Part shown: positions 43,537 to 52,665 of the stretch, piece by piece
How positions within the stretch are numbered: position 1 is the first letter of the stretch
Layout of the letters: the number at the start of each line of letters is the position of its first letter
Source: Paenibacillus pasadenensis
GTDB lineage: Bacteria > Bacillota > Bacilli > Paenibacillales > Paenibacillaceae
Assembly (NCBI RefSeq): GCF_023715725.1
Contig: NZ_JAMBOT010000001.1
Location: 434,001-498,000 of the forward strand
Direction: 5' to 3'
Length of the DNA: 64,000 nt
Program-made: the position numbers and the translations under genes
Notes under the pieces: model-generated
Databases searched by the model: none
The model's input: only the letters and a program-made list of their open reading frames with translations
What the model was told of the DNA's origin: nothing

Positions 43537-45477
43537 TCAATGAGGCAGCAGCAGCCGAATCGGCTCGTCGGAGGTGGAATTTAATTGTCCGGATATTCTA
43601 TTTTTTGTCTCCTCGCAGCGGTAAAATCCTGTCGCCGACCAGTCCGCTCCTTGTTCGCGGCGCAGCTCGGAAGGAACGAACTTTCGGCGCGAAGCTCCCG
43701 TTCCGAGCTCCACTGCCAGCCCCAGCTCAATTGCGGATTCAATCAGTTGCCGGGAGGTTGAGGCATGATAACTCCTTGCGGCAACCGTCCATGCAGCAGG
43801 AATTCTTCCCAGCTCGGGGGCATACTCCTCCAGCGGAGAAATGGGATTAGCGGCTGCCAAAGACTCCAATCCAAACGGATCTGCCGCTTGGCTGACCGCC
43901 AATCGGAGCGTCCCCCTTCCTGCTGGCGCACCTGCATTTTCTACCGCAAGCGGCAACAGCTTCATGCAGCCATCCCAAAAATCAATGCTGCCGTCTGCCG
44001 GTTGTGGAGCAGGCACAGCTGGGTTTGAATCATTGCTGCTAGCGGCTGCCGGAAGCCACTCTTCCAAAGCGGCGCGCACCGACGGCGGCAGCGCGCATTC
44101 GCAACCATGTTCAAGAAGCTCGGAAATAAGCTTCCCGCCATCCCCTCCCAACTGGAGTTTGCCAAGCGATTTTGGAGTCAGCTTGTAGGAGGTAAGCTCG
44201 CGAAGCTCGCCGCGGTCGGCGATCAGCTCCAGCAGCCACAGGGAACGATATGCCGTCCACGGGCCAGCCCATAATTCTCCGTCCTGTTGGATTAGCAGCG
44301 GTTCCGCTGCTTCTTCATTAACCTGCTGCGCATCGTTTTCATCAGCGCCATAGATAGTCTGCAGCTCTTGAGGCTTCAACAGCATGCGGAAATAATCTTT
44401 TCCCGAGCGATCTTCTCCTAATTCTCCCCATCCGCAGCTCACCATCAGCTCCAGCCAAGGCCGCAGCTTGGAATCCGCTCCGCTGCGCTTATCGGCTGCC
44501 GCTTGCAGGTCATCCAGACTGTACCAATAATCCGGCTCCAGCAGTGCGGTCACGGAAGCTGCCGCAGCCTCTGCCGTCCCTTTGCCTAAAGCTCGGTCGC
44601 AAACCCAGCGAAGCAGCTGCCCCTCCCTTTTTAACAGCGGCAGCTCCAGCCAGCTCTTGAGCGTGTCAAAGTCCAGCCGCCAGCCGCCGAGCGATTCGGA
44701 CAATAAGCCTTCGCTCGTCATCCAGTCCAAGCCAAAAGCCGCCTGAAGCGTGTAATCAATCGTCCAGGCCGGGGTTAGACGAAGCAGCTGCATCCCTTCG
44801 ACGGACAGCCCGATTGCCTCGGCAAGCTCCTGAACCGTTTTGCGGCGCAGCTGCCCTTTAACTGTCAGCTGCAGTCCGCTGCGGGACAGCAGAGCGAGAG
44901 CCCCTAACAGCACGCGCGACAGCAGTCTTGTGCTGCTGCCTCCCGGAATCGGCCGAATATCGTTCGTTTCGGGCGTCAAGCCATGCAGCGAGACGGAGAA
45001 TACAGCATTTGTCCATGACTCAAAAAGTCGCGGTTCAACCCGGACGATTCTTTCTCCCCAAAAGCGCTGTCGCAGCTCCACCGCCCCAACCTCTGCCAGC
45101 TCCGGCAGCGCAAGCGCAGTTTCAAGCCTGGACCAGGAGCCCGTGTCCGCGGCCTGTTCCAGCAGCCTTCCTTCCTCCGCGCCGCATAAACCGAAATCGC
45201 GCAGCAGCGTTTGCAGCACGTGAAGCGATTGGGGAGATAAGCCGGCTTTGACTTTCTCCGACTTCAAATTTTGCCTATTTATACGGACAAACTCCGCTTC
45301 TTTCTGCCGTCCATAATCCGAATCAAGCAGGCCGGGAAGCTCCTCATTAGACGCATTATGGCTGGAGTTTGACAAGCATGTAATTGAGCTTGATGAACCT
45401 TTCGCGCTTGCCGTAATCGCAGAGCTGGCCGCGGGCTGCGCCGGACGACTGCGATCCCAGGGACGTCCTCCGCTCAT
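43537..45477 (-). CDS. XPB/Ssl2 N-terminal-like helicase-associated protein
   Basis: Protein of 646 residues with AAGGAGGAAGGGG before the ATG, which overlaps the stop of the XPB-type helicase gene by four bases (ATGA). No helicase motifs. The first 45 residues are Ser/Ala-rich and low in complexity. The rest is Leu-rich helical with repeated winged-helix-like blocks (VQELAEAIGLSVEGMQLLRLTP, LKSWLELPLLKREGQLLRWV) and a C-terminal domain like the N-terminal part of XPB/Ssl2 (TLRLAVSQAADPFGLESL, ARSYHASTSRQLIESAIELGLAVEL). Such proteins (helicase C-3 / XPB-N family) occur beside bacterial XPB. A partner or loading role is inferred from the tight coupling. Confidence 0.75.
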   Translation of the reverse strand: MSGGRPWDRSRPAQPAASSAITASAKGSSSSITCLSNSSHNASNEELPGLLDSDYGRQKEAEFVRINRQNLKSEKVKAGLSPQSLHVLQTLLRDFGLCGAEEGRLLEQAADTGSWSRLETALALPELAEVGAVELRQRFWGERIVRVEPRLFESWTNAVFSVSLHGLTPETNDIRPIPGGSSTRLLSRVLLGALALLSRSGLQLTVKGQLRRKTVQELAEAIGLSVEGMQLLRLTPAWTIDYTLQAAFGLDWMTSEGLLSESLGGWRLDFDTLKSWLELPLLKREGQLLRWVCDRALGKGTAEAAAASVTALLEPDYWYSLDDLQAAADKRSGADSKLRPWLELMVSCGWGELGEDRSGKDYFRMLLKPQELQTIYGADENDAQQVNEEAAEPLLIQQDGELWAGPWTAYRSLWLLELIADRGELRELTSYKLTPKSLGKLQLGGDGGKLISELLEHGCECALPPSVRAALEEWLPAAASSNDSNPAVPAPQPADGSIDFWDGCMKLLPLAVENAGAPAGRGTLRLAVSQAADPFGLESLAAANPISPLEEYAPELGRIPAAWTVAARSYHASTSRQLIESAIELGLAVELGTGASRRKFVPSELRREQGADWSATGFYRCEETKNRISGQLNSTSDEPIRLLLPH

Positions 45478-47174
45478 GCCCCTTCCTCCTTCTTCTTTTC
45501 GTCCCAGACGGACTCAGCCCGTTCATAGCGGTAGCCCTGTTCAAGCATAAACAGCTGGCGTTTCAGAGCAAACTCCGTTTCCTTTGTGCCTGAGGTGACC
45601 ACCGTATAAAAATAGGCGCTGTTATCGCCCGCTTTCGGCCGCAGCAGACGGCCGATCCGCTGAGCCTCCTCCTGCCGCGACCCGAAGGTGCCGGATACTT
45701 GCACAGCAAGCGAAGCCTCCGGCAGATCTACCGCAAAATTGGCAACCCGCGAAACGACAAGCAGAGTCAGCTCGCCGCTGTTGAAACGGCGGAACAGCTC
45801 CTCGCGCTCCGCTGCCGGCGTACTGCCGCATAACACAGGAGCATCCAGCTCCGTGCCCAGAACACGCAATTGGTCGAGATAATGCCCAATGACAAGCGTA
45901 CGCCGGCCGGGATGCCGCTCCAGCACCTCTCTAACCGCCGCCGCCTTGGCCGGATTTTCGCCTGCGAGCCGAAGCTTCGTTTTTAAGTCGGCCTGTTCAT
46001 ACTTTTCCCCAATCGACTCGCATATAGGCACCCGGATCTCACGGCAGCTGACGCTCGCAATCCAGCCTTGGCGCTCCAGCTCTCTCCAGGGCAGCTCATA
46101 CAGCTTGGGACCGATAAGGGAAAACACGTCCTCAGCGCGGCCGTCCTCCCTCACAAGCGTTGCCGTAAGCCCAAGGCGGCGCGTCGCCTGAAGCTCCGCT
46201 GTTAGACGGAATACAGGGGCCGGCAGCAGATGCACCTCGTCATAAATAATCAAGCCCCAATCGCGGCTGCCAAACAAGTTCATATGGTCGGTGGAGCCGT
46301 TTTTTCGGGCCTCGCCGCGTCCTTGAGCCAAAATCTGATACGATGCGATCGTAACCGGTCGAATCTGCTTTAGCTCTCCCGTGTATTCCCCGATTTCGCT
46401 CTCCTGGATCGTCGTTTTGTCCAGCAGCTCGCGCTTCCATTGACGGATCGAGGTCGAGCCTGACGTAAGTACAAGCGCGGCACAGCCGAGCCGGGCAAGC
46501 GCAGCTGCGCCTACGAGCGTTTTGCCCGCTCCGCAGGGCAGCACGATGACGCCGCTGCCTCCTTGGCCTCCTTGCCGGCAAAAGCGTTCCAGCGCTTCCT
46601 GCTGATAATCGCGAAGCCGGAAGGCACGTCCGCCGGACAGCTCATCCCGCAGCTTCACGTTCAGCGTTTCGCCTTCGCGATAACCGGCCTTATCCAGCAC
46701 GGGCATTCCAAGCCGCACAAGCTCCCGCTTCAGCTCGCCGCGCCGGTCAGCCGGAATCTGCCAGCCGCCTTCAACCGGCTCCGCTCCCAAGGATTCGAGC
46801 CATTCCTTCGGCAGCTCCAGCAGTCTTTTGCTCTCTCCGGCAAGCAATAGCATTCCGTCTGTACCCGGCAGCAGCTCCAGACCTCCGCAGCGGTCCATCC
46901 ATTGCCTCAGCCGTTCGGCCGCCTCCGCAGGCAATGAATAACGTCCGTACCGGCTTAATACTTGAAGCATATCGTCCGCCGACATTCCGAGCGCAGCCGC
47001 ATTCCAGACGGACAGCGGACTGATCCGGTATTGATGCATCGTTCCCGGCCGCTTTACCAGCTCGGCGAACCGGCTCAGCTCCGCTCTGGCTTCCTCGGCC
47101 GCCGGATGCGCGTCATCCAGCAGCACAGTGCCGTCCGCCTGGGCAATCAGCGGTCCGTTTTTTCGTTTAAGCAT
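45474..47174 (-). CDS. XPB-type superfamily 2 DNA helicase
   Basis: Protein of 566 residues from ATG at 47174 (AAGGAGG seven bases upstream). N-terminal XPB-like domain (1-180), then helicase lobe 1 with FRLRDYQQEAL, Walker A PCGAGKT (213-219), DEVH (312-315), GLTATLVREDG containing TAT and the RED motif (342-344) peculiar to XPB, and lobe 2 ending QRIGRLLRPK (motif VI). In eukaryotes and archaea XPB opens DNA in transcription and nucleotide-excision repair, in archaea together with the nuclease Bax1. A minority of bacteria have it. Its partner here is the overlapping downstream gene, not a nuclease. Confidence 0.92.
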   Translation of the reverse strand: MLKRKNGPLIAQADGTVLLDDAHPAAEEARAELSRFAELVKRPGTMHQYRISPLSVWNAAALGMSADDMLQVLSRYGRYSLPAEAAERLRQWMDRCGGLELLPGTDGMLLLAGESKRLLELPKEWLESLGAEPVEGGWQIPADRRGELKRELVRLGMPVLDKAGYREGETLNVKLRDELSGGRAFRLRDYQQEALERFCRQGGQGGSGVIVLPCGAGKTLVGAAALARLGCAALVLTSGSTSIRQWKRELLDKTTIQESEIGEYTGELKQIRPVTIASYQILAQGRGEARKNGSTDHMNLFGSRDWGLIIYDEVHLLPAPVFRLTAELQATRRLGLTATLVREDGRAEDVFSLIGPKLYELPWRELERQGWIASVSCREIRVPICESIGEKYEQADLKTKLRLAGENPAKAAAVREVLERHPGRRTLVIGHYLDQLRVLGTELDAPVLCGSTPAAEREELFRRFNSGELTLLVVSRVANFAVDLPEASLAVQVSGTFGSRQEEAQRIGRLLRPKAGDNSAYFYTVVTSGTKETEFALKRQLFMLEQGYRYERAESVWDEKKKEEGA

Positions 47175-47276
47175 AGGCTGCCTCCTTGCCGATGGGATTT
47201 TTTTCAGTATGGGGCAGCCCGCACCTGTTTTATCCCTAACCGCCACAATCCTGCAGCCTCCCCGCTTACATTCGTG

Positions 47277-47314
47277 CAAAAAAGCCCTTTTCCGCTCCAT
47301 CGGAAAAGGGCTTA
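47277..47314 (-). terminator. Terminator of the CBS-domain gene
   Basis: Minus-strand AAGCCCTTTTCCG/CGGAAAAGGGCTT stem with six-base loop and a TTTTTTT tail, seven bases after the stop at 47321. Confidence 0.9.
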
Positions 47315-47320
47315 AACAAA

Positions 47321-47767
47321 TTAGTGAATCATTGAGCCTTGATCTGCGGCTGCATCTGAAATTTCGCTGAGCGCGCTGCCGGCTTCCCGTCGGAAGCCGT
47401 CGGTTACAGCCAAATCGCCGATTGCGATGACGCCGGCAAGTTTACCGCTGTCGTCTACGACAGCCAAACGGCGGATTTGACGGGAAGCCATCATCTCAGC
47501 CGCCTCTTCAGCGCTTGCTTCCGGACGGATTGTAACGGGATTCGGGGTCATGACATCCTCGACTGCCGTGGAGCCGGGATGTTTAGCTGCATATCCCCTT
47601 AACACCAGATCGCGGTCGGTTACAACTCCAATCAGCTTCTCGCCTTCAACAATCGGGACAAATCCGATCCCATGCTTTTTCATCAATACCGCAAGCTCGT
47701 ACACATTATCCAACAGCGTCGCGGTGTGGCAGCGGCTGGTCATAAGCTCTTTAACCGTTTTGGACAA
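47321..47767 (-). CDS. CBS-domain protein
   Basis: 148 residues made of two CBS domains: VKELMTSRCHTATLLDNVYELAVLMKKHGIGFVPIVE..KLIGVVTDRDLVLRG and VEDVMTPNPVTIRPEASAEEAAEMMASRQIRRLAVVDDSGKLAGVIAIGDLAV, then an acidic tail. CBS pairs bind adenine nucleotides and act as sensors. The start is probably TTG at 47767 with AGAGG eleven bases upstream; an internal ATG at residue 9 would cut the first strand. It stands alone. Relatives include the stress protein YhcV and hypoxic-response-type CBS proteins; the partner is unknown. Confidence 0.85.
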   Translation of the reverse strand: MSKTVKELMTSRCHTATLLDNVYELAVLMKKHGIGFVPIVEGEKLIGVVTDRDLVLRGYAAKHPGSTAVEDVMTPNPVTIRPEASAEEAAEMMASRQIRRLAVVDDSGKLAGVIAIGDLAVTDGFRREAGSALSEISDAAADQGSMIH

Positions 47768-47860
47768 TTGCTTCGCATCCTCTCTTCATTCAGCCTCATC
47801 CTTCCCGCCGCGCAAAGCAGCATGAAGGCATCAGCTATAGAATGCGCGGATTCCAGCTTC

Positions 47861-49060
47861 TCATGCGGTCCAATCGGCGGCAAAGCGCTCTGCGCATCCG
47901 ATCAGCAGCAGCGCCGACTGGCGCATGGAGCTTTCATCCAAATCGAATTTTGGATGATGGTGGGGATAAACGGCGTCCAGCTCCTCGTTGCCTGCGCCCA
48001 CAAAGAGAAAACAGCCCGGCACCCGCTCCAGATAATAAGCAAAATCCTCGCCTGCTGTAATCAGCTCCGACTCGCTTACCGCATCTGCGCCAAAAAGCTC
48101 GATTGCTGCTGCCCGGCAGCGTTCGGCCTCTGTCGCATTGTTAATGACAGGCGGATAACCTCCCCGGTAATCGAGCCTGCCCTCCGTTCCGTAACCGGCG
48201 CAAACGCTCCGCACCAGCTCCGCAATACGGCTCTTAACACGCTCCCTGACGCGAGGGTCAAACGTCCGCACCGTTCCTTTAAGCCGGCAATGTCCGGCAA
48301 TGATGTTGCTCGCTTCGCCTGCCTGGAAGGAGCCGATCGTCAGGACAGCCGTATCAAGCGGGCTGACGTTGCGGCTGACGACAGTCTGCAGCGCCTGCAC
48401 CAGAGCCGAACCCGCAACAATTGCGTCTGCGGTATCCTGCGGCATTCCGCCGTGCCCGCCCTTGCCGATAATATCAATGGTGAACTCATCCACGCCTGCC
48501 ATAAAGGCGCCTCCGCGCACCTTGATCTGCCCCGCTGGAACTGGCGTCCACAGATGCACGCCGTATACGGCATCCGCCCCGTCCAGCGCTCCATCCTGAA
48601 TCATGGGAAGCGCTCCTCCCGGCGTCAGCTCCTCCGCAGGCTGGAACAGCAATCTGCGAGTGCCTTTAAACTTCCCTTGAAGCGACTCGTAATAAGCGGC
48701 AATGCCCAATAAAGCAGAGGTGTGGGCATCGTGGCCGCAGGCATGCATAACCCCAGGAACGGCGGATCGGTACTCCGATTCCTTCTCCTCCTGGATCGGC
48801 AGAGCATCGATATCCGCACGCAGGACAACAACAGGACCGGGCTCCATGCCATTTATCTCCGCTATAATGCCATGTCCGCCCACTCCCGTTCGGATATGTG
48901 AGCAGCCGAGCTCAGCCAGCCGGGCAGCGATCCAGCCCGCTGTTTCTTTTTCCTGAAAGCTAAGCTCGGGATGACGGTGCAGATGACGCCGGTCCGCGAT
49001 CATGCGCGGCAGCAGGCGATCTATTTTTTGTTCGGTATCCAGACGGGTTTGTTTGTCCAT
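47861..49060 (-). CDS. M20-family amidohydrolase (N-acyl-amino-acid deacylase-like)
   Basis: Protein of 399 residues from MDKQTRLDTEQKI (AAGGAGG upstream). Metal-binding and catalytic motifs of the M20D group: RRHLHRHPELSFQE, LRADIDALPI, GVMHACGHDAHTSALLG, FQPAEELTPGGA and the C-terminal TAGEDFAYYLERVPG and HHHPKFD. A dimerisation domain sits at about 185-300. Such enzymes cleave N-acyl or N-acetyl groups from amino acids or related amides in the cytoplasm (amaA, dapL, hipO relatives). The substrate is not set by these motifs. Confidence 0.9.
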   Translation of the reverse strand: MDKQTRLDTEQKIDRLLPRMIADRRHLHRHPELSFQEKETAGWIAARLAELGCSHIRTGVGGHGIIAEINGMEPGPVVVLRADIDALPIQEEKESEYRSAVPGVMHACGHDAHTSALLGIAAYYESLQGKFKGTRRLLFQPAEELTPGGALPMIQDGALDGADAVYGVHLWTPVPAGQIKVRGGAFMAGVDEFTIDIIGKGGHGGMPQDTADAIVAGSALVQALQTVVSRNVSPLDTAVLTIGSFQAGEASNIIAGHCRLKGTVRTFDPRVRERVKSRIAELVRSVCAGYGTEGRLDYRGGYPPVINNATEAERCRAAAIELFGADAVSESELITAGEDFAYYLERVPGCFLFVGAGNEELDAVYPHHHPKFDLDESSMRQSALLLIGCAERFAADWTA

Positions 49061-49202
49061 TGCGATCTCCTCCTTGCCTCTTATGGTGTAGTGTACCAGA
49101 TGTGCTAGGAAGCTAGATAGGAGCCGATCCAAAAAACGCCGTTTCTTTTTGATCCTCCCTTGACCCCTGCGCCCGGCAGCCCCTCCCGACACGGGCCAGC
49201 CC

Positions 49203-49231
49203 TTGCGCTGGCCTTGGAAACATACTAATAT
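49203..49231 (+). promoter_or_regulatory. Candidate promoter for the yugN-ftsW transcript
   Basis: TTGCGC, 17 bases, TAATAT, ending 44 bases before the yugN-type start codon. The -35 is weak, the -10 good. Confidence 0.4.
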
Positions 49232-49274
49232 GAAAGTGTATACAGTCTTTGCCAAGCTGCTGAGGAGGATATTC

Positions 49275-49622
49275 ATGATTATTGAAAACACCGGCCTTGA
49301 CGGAATGAAGAGCGATCTGGCTCACCTGGATGAGAGCGCGGAAAGTCTCGGATTTGTCCGTTGGCAGTGGGAATATTACCGCGCTACATACGATCTGAAA
49401 TTTGTTGACCGCAATACGGACCAGGAATACTTCCTGCGCTTCAACACCCGCGCTGTCGAAGGCAAGCTGGAAAACCCCGCTGCCGTGCTGGCAATCGAGC
49501 ATGTGTACCTCGGCCGGGCAACGTTTCCGCATGGTTTGGATTACGAGTCTCCTGTTCCGCAACCGATCCTGAGCGCAGCTCAGCAAAAGCTCGTCGAGCT
49601 CAAACAAAAGCTCGCCGAATAA
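49275..49622 (+). CDS. YugN-like family protein
   Basis: 115 residues from the ATG at 49275, with GAGGAGGAT six bases upstream. Starts MIIENTGLDGMKSDLAHLDESAESLGFVRWQWEYYRATYD and has the pattern RNTDQEYFLRFNTRAVEGKLE...IEHVYLGRATFPHGLDYES of the YugN-like family, small cytosolic proteins of unknown function in Bacillales. It precedes ftsW by 15 bases and is probably co-transcribed with it. Confidence 0.85.
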   Translation: MIIENTGLDGMKSDLAHLDESAESLGFVRWQWEYYRATYDLKFVDRNTDQEYFLRFNTRAVEGKLENPAAVLAIEHVYLGRATFPHGLDYESPVPQPILSAAQQKLVELKQKLAE

Positions 49623-49637
49623 GGTGATGGTTATGAA

Positions 49638-50840
49638 ATGAATGAACAACCGGAACGCCGCCGCGGCAGGCCGGACTTTCCGCTTCTCATTCTGACGCTG
49701 GTGCTGGTCGGCTTTGGACTTGTAATGGTCTTTAGCGCCAGCTCCAGCATCGCGGAAGTGTCCACCCGCTACGACAATGATCCGCTTTATTTTTTCAAGA
49801 AACAACTTATTTTTGCAATTATCGGCACCGGGCTGATGCTCTTTTTGATGAACTTTCGCTATCAGTTCTTCAAGAAAGGCTTCATCCTTTTTTTCATTCC
49901 TACGATATTGCTGCTGCTGCTTGTACCGTTTGTCGGAGACGAAGTGAACGGCGCCCGCAGCTGGTTCTATATCGGCCCGTTCGGCATCCAGCCAACCGAG
50001 TTTGCCAAAATCGCCCTAATTCTCTATTTGGGATCATTGATTGTCAAAAAGGGCGAGAAGTTCCGCAGCTTTAAAAAAGGCCTAATACCGGTCATCGTTA
50101 TCGTGGCGGTCGTCTGCGGAATGATTATGCTTCAGCCCGATCTCGGCTCCTGTCTCGTCATTAGCGCCTGCGCCATGATGATGATTTTTGCCGGCGGCGC
50201 TAACCTGCGCCAGCTTCTAGCAACAGGTTTTTTCGGGGGAATAGCCCTGACCGTTGTAGGGGCGATAGGCTTTTTGGTGGACACGGAAGGCTGGGAGTAC
50301 CGTCTGAACCGTTTTACAAGCTTTCAGGACCCTCTTGCTGACGCGCTCGGAGACGGTATGCAGGTCAGCCGTTCCTTGATGGCGCTTGGCCACGGCGGGT
50401 TTAGCGGAGCAGGGCTTGGACACAGCATTCAAAAGGTGCAGTATTTGCCGTTTGCCTACAATGATTTTATCTTTGCCATCATCGGCGAGGAGCTTGGGTT
50501 TATCGGCAGCACGCTGTTCCTGCTCGTTTTCCTGCTGTTTTTATGGCGCGGCATCATCGTTGCGCTGCGTTGTCCGGATGTATACGGAACTGTAGTCGGG
50601 GCGGGCATCATTTCCCTGTTTGCCGTGCAGACCTTTGTCAACATTGGAGGTGTCACGGGCACAATTCCGCTTACCGGCGTAACGCTTCCGTTCATCAGTT
50701 ACGGCGGATCGTCGATTCTCTCCTCCATGATTGCCATGGGCGTGCTGCTCAGCATTTCCCGCGAGGCCAATCGTGAGGCTTCTGTTCAAGAGGGCCGAAC
50801 GTCAAAGTCATCCTCTCAGCCCCGACGGCTGCTTTCCTGA
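49638..50840 (+). CDS. ftsW: FtsW/SpoVE-type peptidoglycan glycosyltransferase
   Basis: Protein of 400 residues with ten membrane helices and the SEDS-family signature: MVFSASSSIAE, GARSWFYIGPFGIQPTEFAKIAL, MIMLQPDLGSCLV (the catalytic Asp region), QVSRSLMALGHGGFSGAGLG, AYNDFIFAIIGEELGF and PFISYGGSSILSSM. It polymerises glycan strands from lipid II with a class B PBP during division (FtsW) or sporulation (SpoVE). ftsW is named because ylaN, its B. subtilis neighbour, lies 2 kb away; SpoVE cannot be fully excluded. AAGGTG is about ten bases upstream. Confidence 0.9.
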   Translation: MNEQPERRRGRPDFPLLILTLVLVGFGLVMVFSASSSIAEVSTRYDNDPLYFFKKQLIFAIIGTGLMLFLMNFRYQFFKKGFILFFIPTILLLLLVPFVGDEVNGARSWFYIGPFGIQPTEFAKIALILYLGSLIVKKGEKFRSFKKGLIPVIVIVAVVCGMIMLQPDLGSCLVISACAMMMIFAGGANLRQLLATGFFGGIALTVVGAIGFLVDTEGWEYRLNRFTSFQDPLADALGDGMQVSRSLMALGHGGFSGAGLGHSIQKVQYLPFAYNDFIFAIIGEELGFIGSTLFLLVFLLFLWRGIIVALRCPDVYGTVVGAGIISLFAVQTFVNIGGVTGTIPLTGVTLPFISYGGSSILSSMIAMGVLLSISREANREASVQEGRTSKSSSQPRRLLS

Positions 50841-50850
50841 CGGCCTGTCA

Positions 50851-50888
50851 CCCCGTAGTCTTCATAGCGAAGACTGCGGGGTTTTTTT
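50851..50888 (+). terminator. Terminator of ftsW
   Basis: CCCCGTAGTCTTC/GAAGACTGCGGGG stem with five-base loop and a TTTTTTT tail. Confidence 0.9.
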
Positions 50889-50897
50889 GACTTCACA

Positions 50898-50927
50898 CAA
50901 AAAAAGCCTGCGCAGCAAGCGCAGGCG
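50898..50927 (-). terminator. Terminator of the second Asp23 gene
   Basis: Minus-strand GCCTGCGC/GCGCAGGC stem with five-base loop and TTTTTTTTG tail, 13 bases after the stop at 50941. Confidence 0.9.
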
Positions 50928-50940
50928 AGGGACAATTCAT

Positions 50941-51333
50941 TTATTTGACGTTACGGGTGCCATTAGGAGCCGGCTCTTCGACCGCTTCCTCGCGGAAAAT
51001 GACGCCGTCCACTTTGACGTTAACTTCTACGACATTCAGTCCGGTCATATTTTCGACCGCTTCACGCACGTTCAGCTGCAACTGGCGGCATACTTCCTGG
51101 ATCGGAATGCCATATTGAACGATGACGCGCAAATCAATCGCCGCCTCCAGCTGGCCAACCTCCACCGTTACGCCCTTCTGGGCGTTTTTGCCGCTGAGCC
51201 GCTTGGCCAGACCTTCGGAGATACCGCCCGACATGGCGGCGATTCCCGATGTTTCCAGCGCTGCAAGCCCCGCAATCGTTGCGACTACGTCGTCCGAAAT
51301 CCGAATCATGCCTGTCTCAAGATCTTCCGCCAC
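50941..51333 (-). CDS. Asp23/Gls24 family protein (second paralogue)
   Basis: 130 residues from GTG at 51333 (AAGGGG nine bases upstream; an in-frame TTG lies within the site). Pattern: MIRISDDVVATIAGLAALETSGIAAM, AIDLRVIVQYGIPIQEVCRQLQLNVREAV and LNVVEVNVKVDGVIF, as in YqhY/YloU. The tail EEAVEEPAPNGTRNVK is acidic and disordered. YqhY in B. subtilis is linked to acetyl-CoA carboxylase control, but its genomic partners accB/accC are not here, so the role is open. It shares the fold but not close sequence with yloU at 11255-11614. Confidence 0.88.
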   Translation of the reverse strand: MAEDLETGMIRISDDVVATIAGLAALETSGIAAMSGGISEGLAKRLSGKNAQKGVTVEVGQLEAAIDLRVIVQYGIPIQEVCRQLQLNVREAVENMTGLNVVEVNVKVDGVIFREEAVEEPAPNGTRNVK

Positions 51334-51447
51334 AACGCTCCACCCCTTCAACGATATACACTTTTAACCATTGTAATGGATGCGATCTCGTAATTGCAAC
51401 AGAGCTTATAGGCTTCTTAAAATGATAGCCGGATTAAGGCTTCTTCG

Positions 51448-51476
51448 TTTACTTTAGTTATTAAATTGGTTATAGT
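51448..51476 (+). promoter_or_regulatory. Candidate sigma-A promoter for the CAX exchanger
   Basis: TTTACT, 17 bases, TATAGT; the -10 ends 49 bases before the GTG start. Confidence 0.5.
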
Positions 51477-51524
51477 AAGATACATATTTTACCTGAAAAA
51501 TTTCAAAAAAGAGGTGCACCTGCT

Positions 51525-52601
51525 GTGAACCGGAGACAACTGTTTTTCGCGGGGCTCATTGCTTCGTTTGTACTGAGCGCTCTCGCGCACTACCTGCACT
51601 GGAATGAGATGTTCCAGTTCGCCATCTCGGCGGTTTCGGTTATTTTTGTAGCCGGTTTTCTCGGGCAGGCGACCGAGTCCGTTGCCCACTATGCCGGACA
51701 ACGGCTGGGAGGATTCCTTAACGCCACCTTCGGCAACGCCGCTGAGCTTATTATTGCGATTTTTCTCGTAAAAGCAGGCTCGTTCGAAACGGTCAAGGCA
51801 AGCTTAACCGGCTCAATCATCGGCAATTTGCTGTTAGTGCTTGGACTCAGCATTTTGCTAGGCGGCCTTAAGTACAAAGAGCAGCGCTACAATGTGCAGC
51901 TGGCTACACATAACTCGACGCTGATGATTCTTGCCGTTGTTGCCTTATTCATCCCGGCAACCTTTGTATCCGCCGAGCATTTTACGTTCCGGAAGGATCA
52001 GATTCTGAGCATCACTGTCGCTATCATTCTGATCGTGAGTTATTTGCTCTGGCTCGTATTCTCGATGATCACGCATAAGGATATGCTGTCGGATATGGAG
52101 GATCAAGCGGGGGCGCAGGCCGACGAGCATCATGAAGAACCGCTCTGGAGTCTCAAGCGCTCGGTACTGTACCTCGTTGTCGCAACTTTAATGGTCGCAT
52201 TTGTGAGCGAGTGGCTTGTTGATACGCTTCACGGGGTGTCGGAGCGGTTCGGGTTGTCGGAGCTGTTTGTCGGTGCGTTCGTCGTAGCTATTGTCGGCAA
52301 TGCCGCCGAACACAGCGCCGCTATTATGCTGGCGATGAAGAACAAAATGGGCGCAGCCGTCGAAATCGCCGTCGGCTCCAGCCTGCAGATCGCGCTGTTC
52401 GTCGCGCCGGTGCTTGTGCTTATTAGCGGCTTTTTCGGGCCTACGATGGACATCGTGTTTACCCCGATTGAGCTGGCCGCAATTGCGGTGTCTGTATTCA
52501 TTGCGAAGGCGGTATCGAGCGACGGGCGAACCAACTGGTATGAGGGCTTCCTGCTTATTATGGTTTATATTATTTTGGGTTTTGCGTTTTTCCTTGTTTA
52601 G
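51525..52601 (+). CDS. CAX-type Ca2+/H+ (cation/proton) exchanger
   Basis: Protein of 358 residues with about eleven membrane helices in two homologous halves. Each half carries the exchanger motif: [16 protein letters not shown] and [15 protein letters not shown], each with the key acidic residue. The loop between them is short and acidic ([16 protein letters not shown]). It should extrude Ca2+ or another divalent cation in exchange for protons, like B. subtilis ChaA (YfkE). The start is GTG with AGAGGTG eight bases upstream. Confidence 0.93.
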   Translation: MNRRQLFFAGLIASFVLSALAHYLHWNEMFQFAISAVSVIFVAGFLGQATESVAHYAGQRLGGFLNATFGNAAELIIAIFLVKAGSFETVKASLTGSIIGNLLLVLGLSILLGGLKYKEQRYNVQLATHNSTLMILAVVALFIPATFVSAEHFTFRKDQILSITVAIILIVSYLLWLVFSMITHKDMLSDMEDQAGAQADEHHEEPLWSLKRSVLYLVVATLMVAFVSEWLVDTLHGVSERFGLSELFVGAFVVAIVGNAAEHSAAIMLAMKNKMGAAVEIAVGSSLQIALFVAPVLVLISGFFGPTMDIVFTPIELAAIAVSVFIAKAVSSDGRTNWYEGFLLIMVYIILGFAFFLV

Positions 52602-52613
52602 AAAAATGCGACA

Positions 52614-52650
52614 CAAAGAGGAGGCGCCGTCTGACGGCGCCTCCTCTTTG
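52614..52650. terminator. Bidirectional terminator between the CAX gene and ylaN
   Basis: AAAGAGGAGGCGCCG and CGGCGCCTCCTCTTTG form a 15-base perfect stem with a five-base loop, with A/T flanks on both sides. Confidence 0.85.
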
Positions 52651-52665
52651 TTGTAGGCCGGCTTG

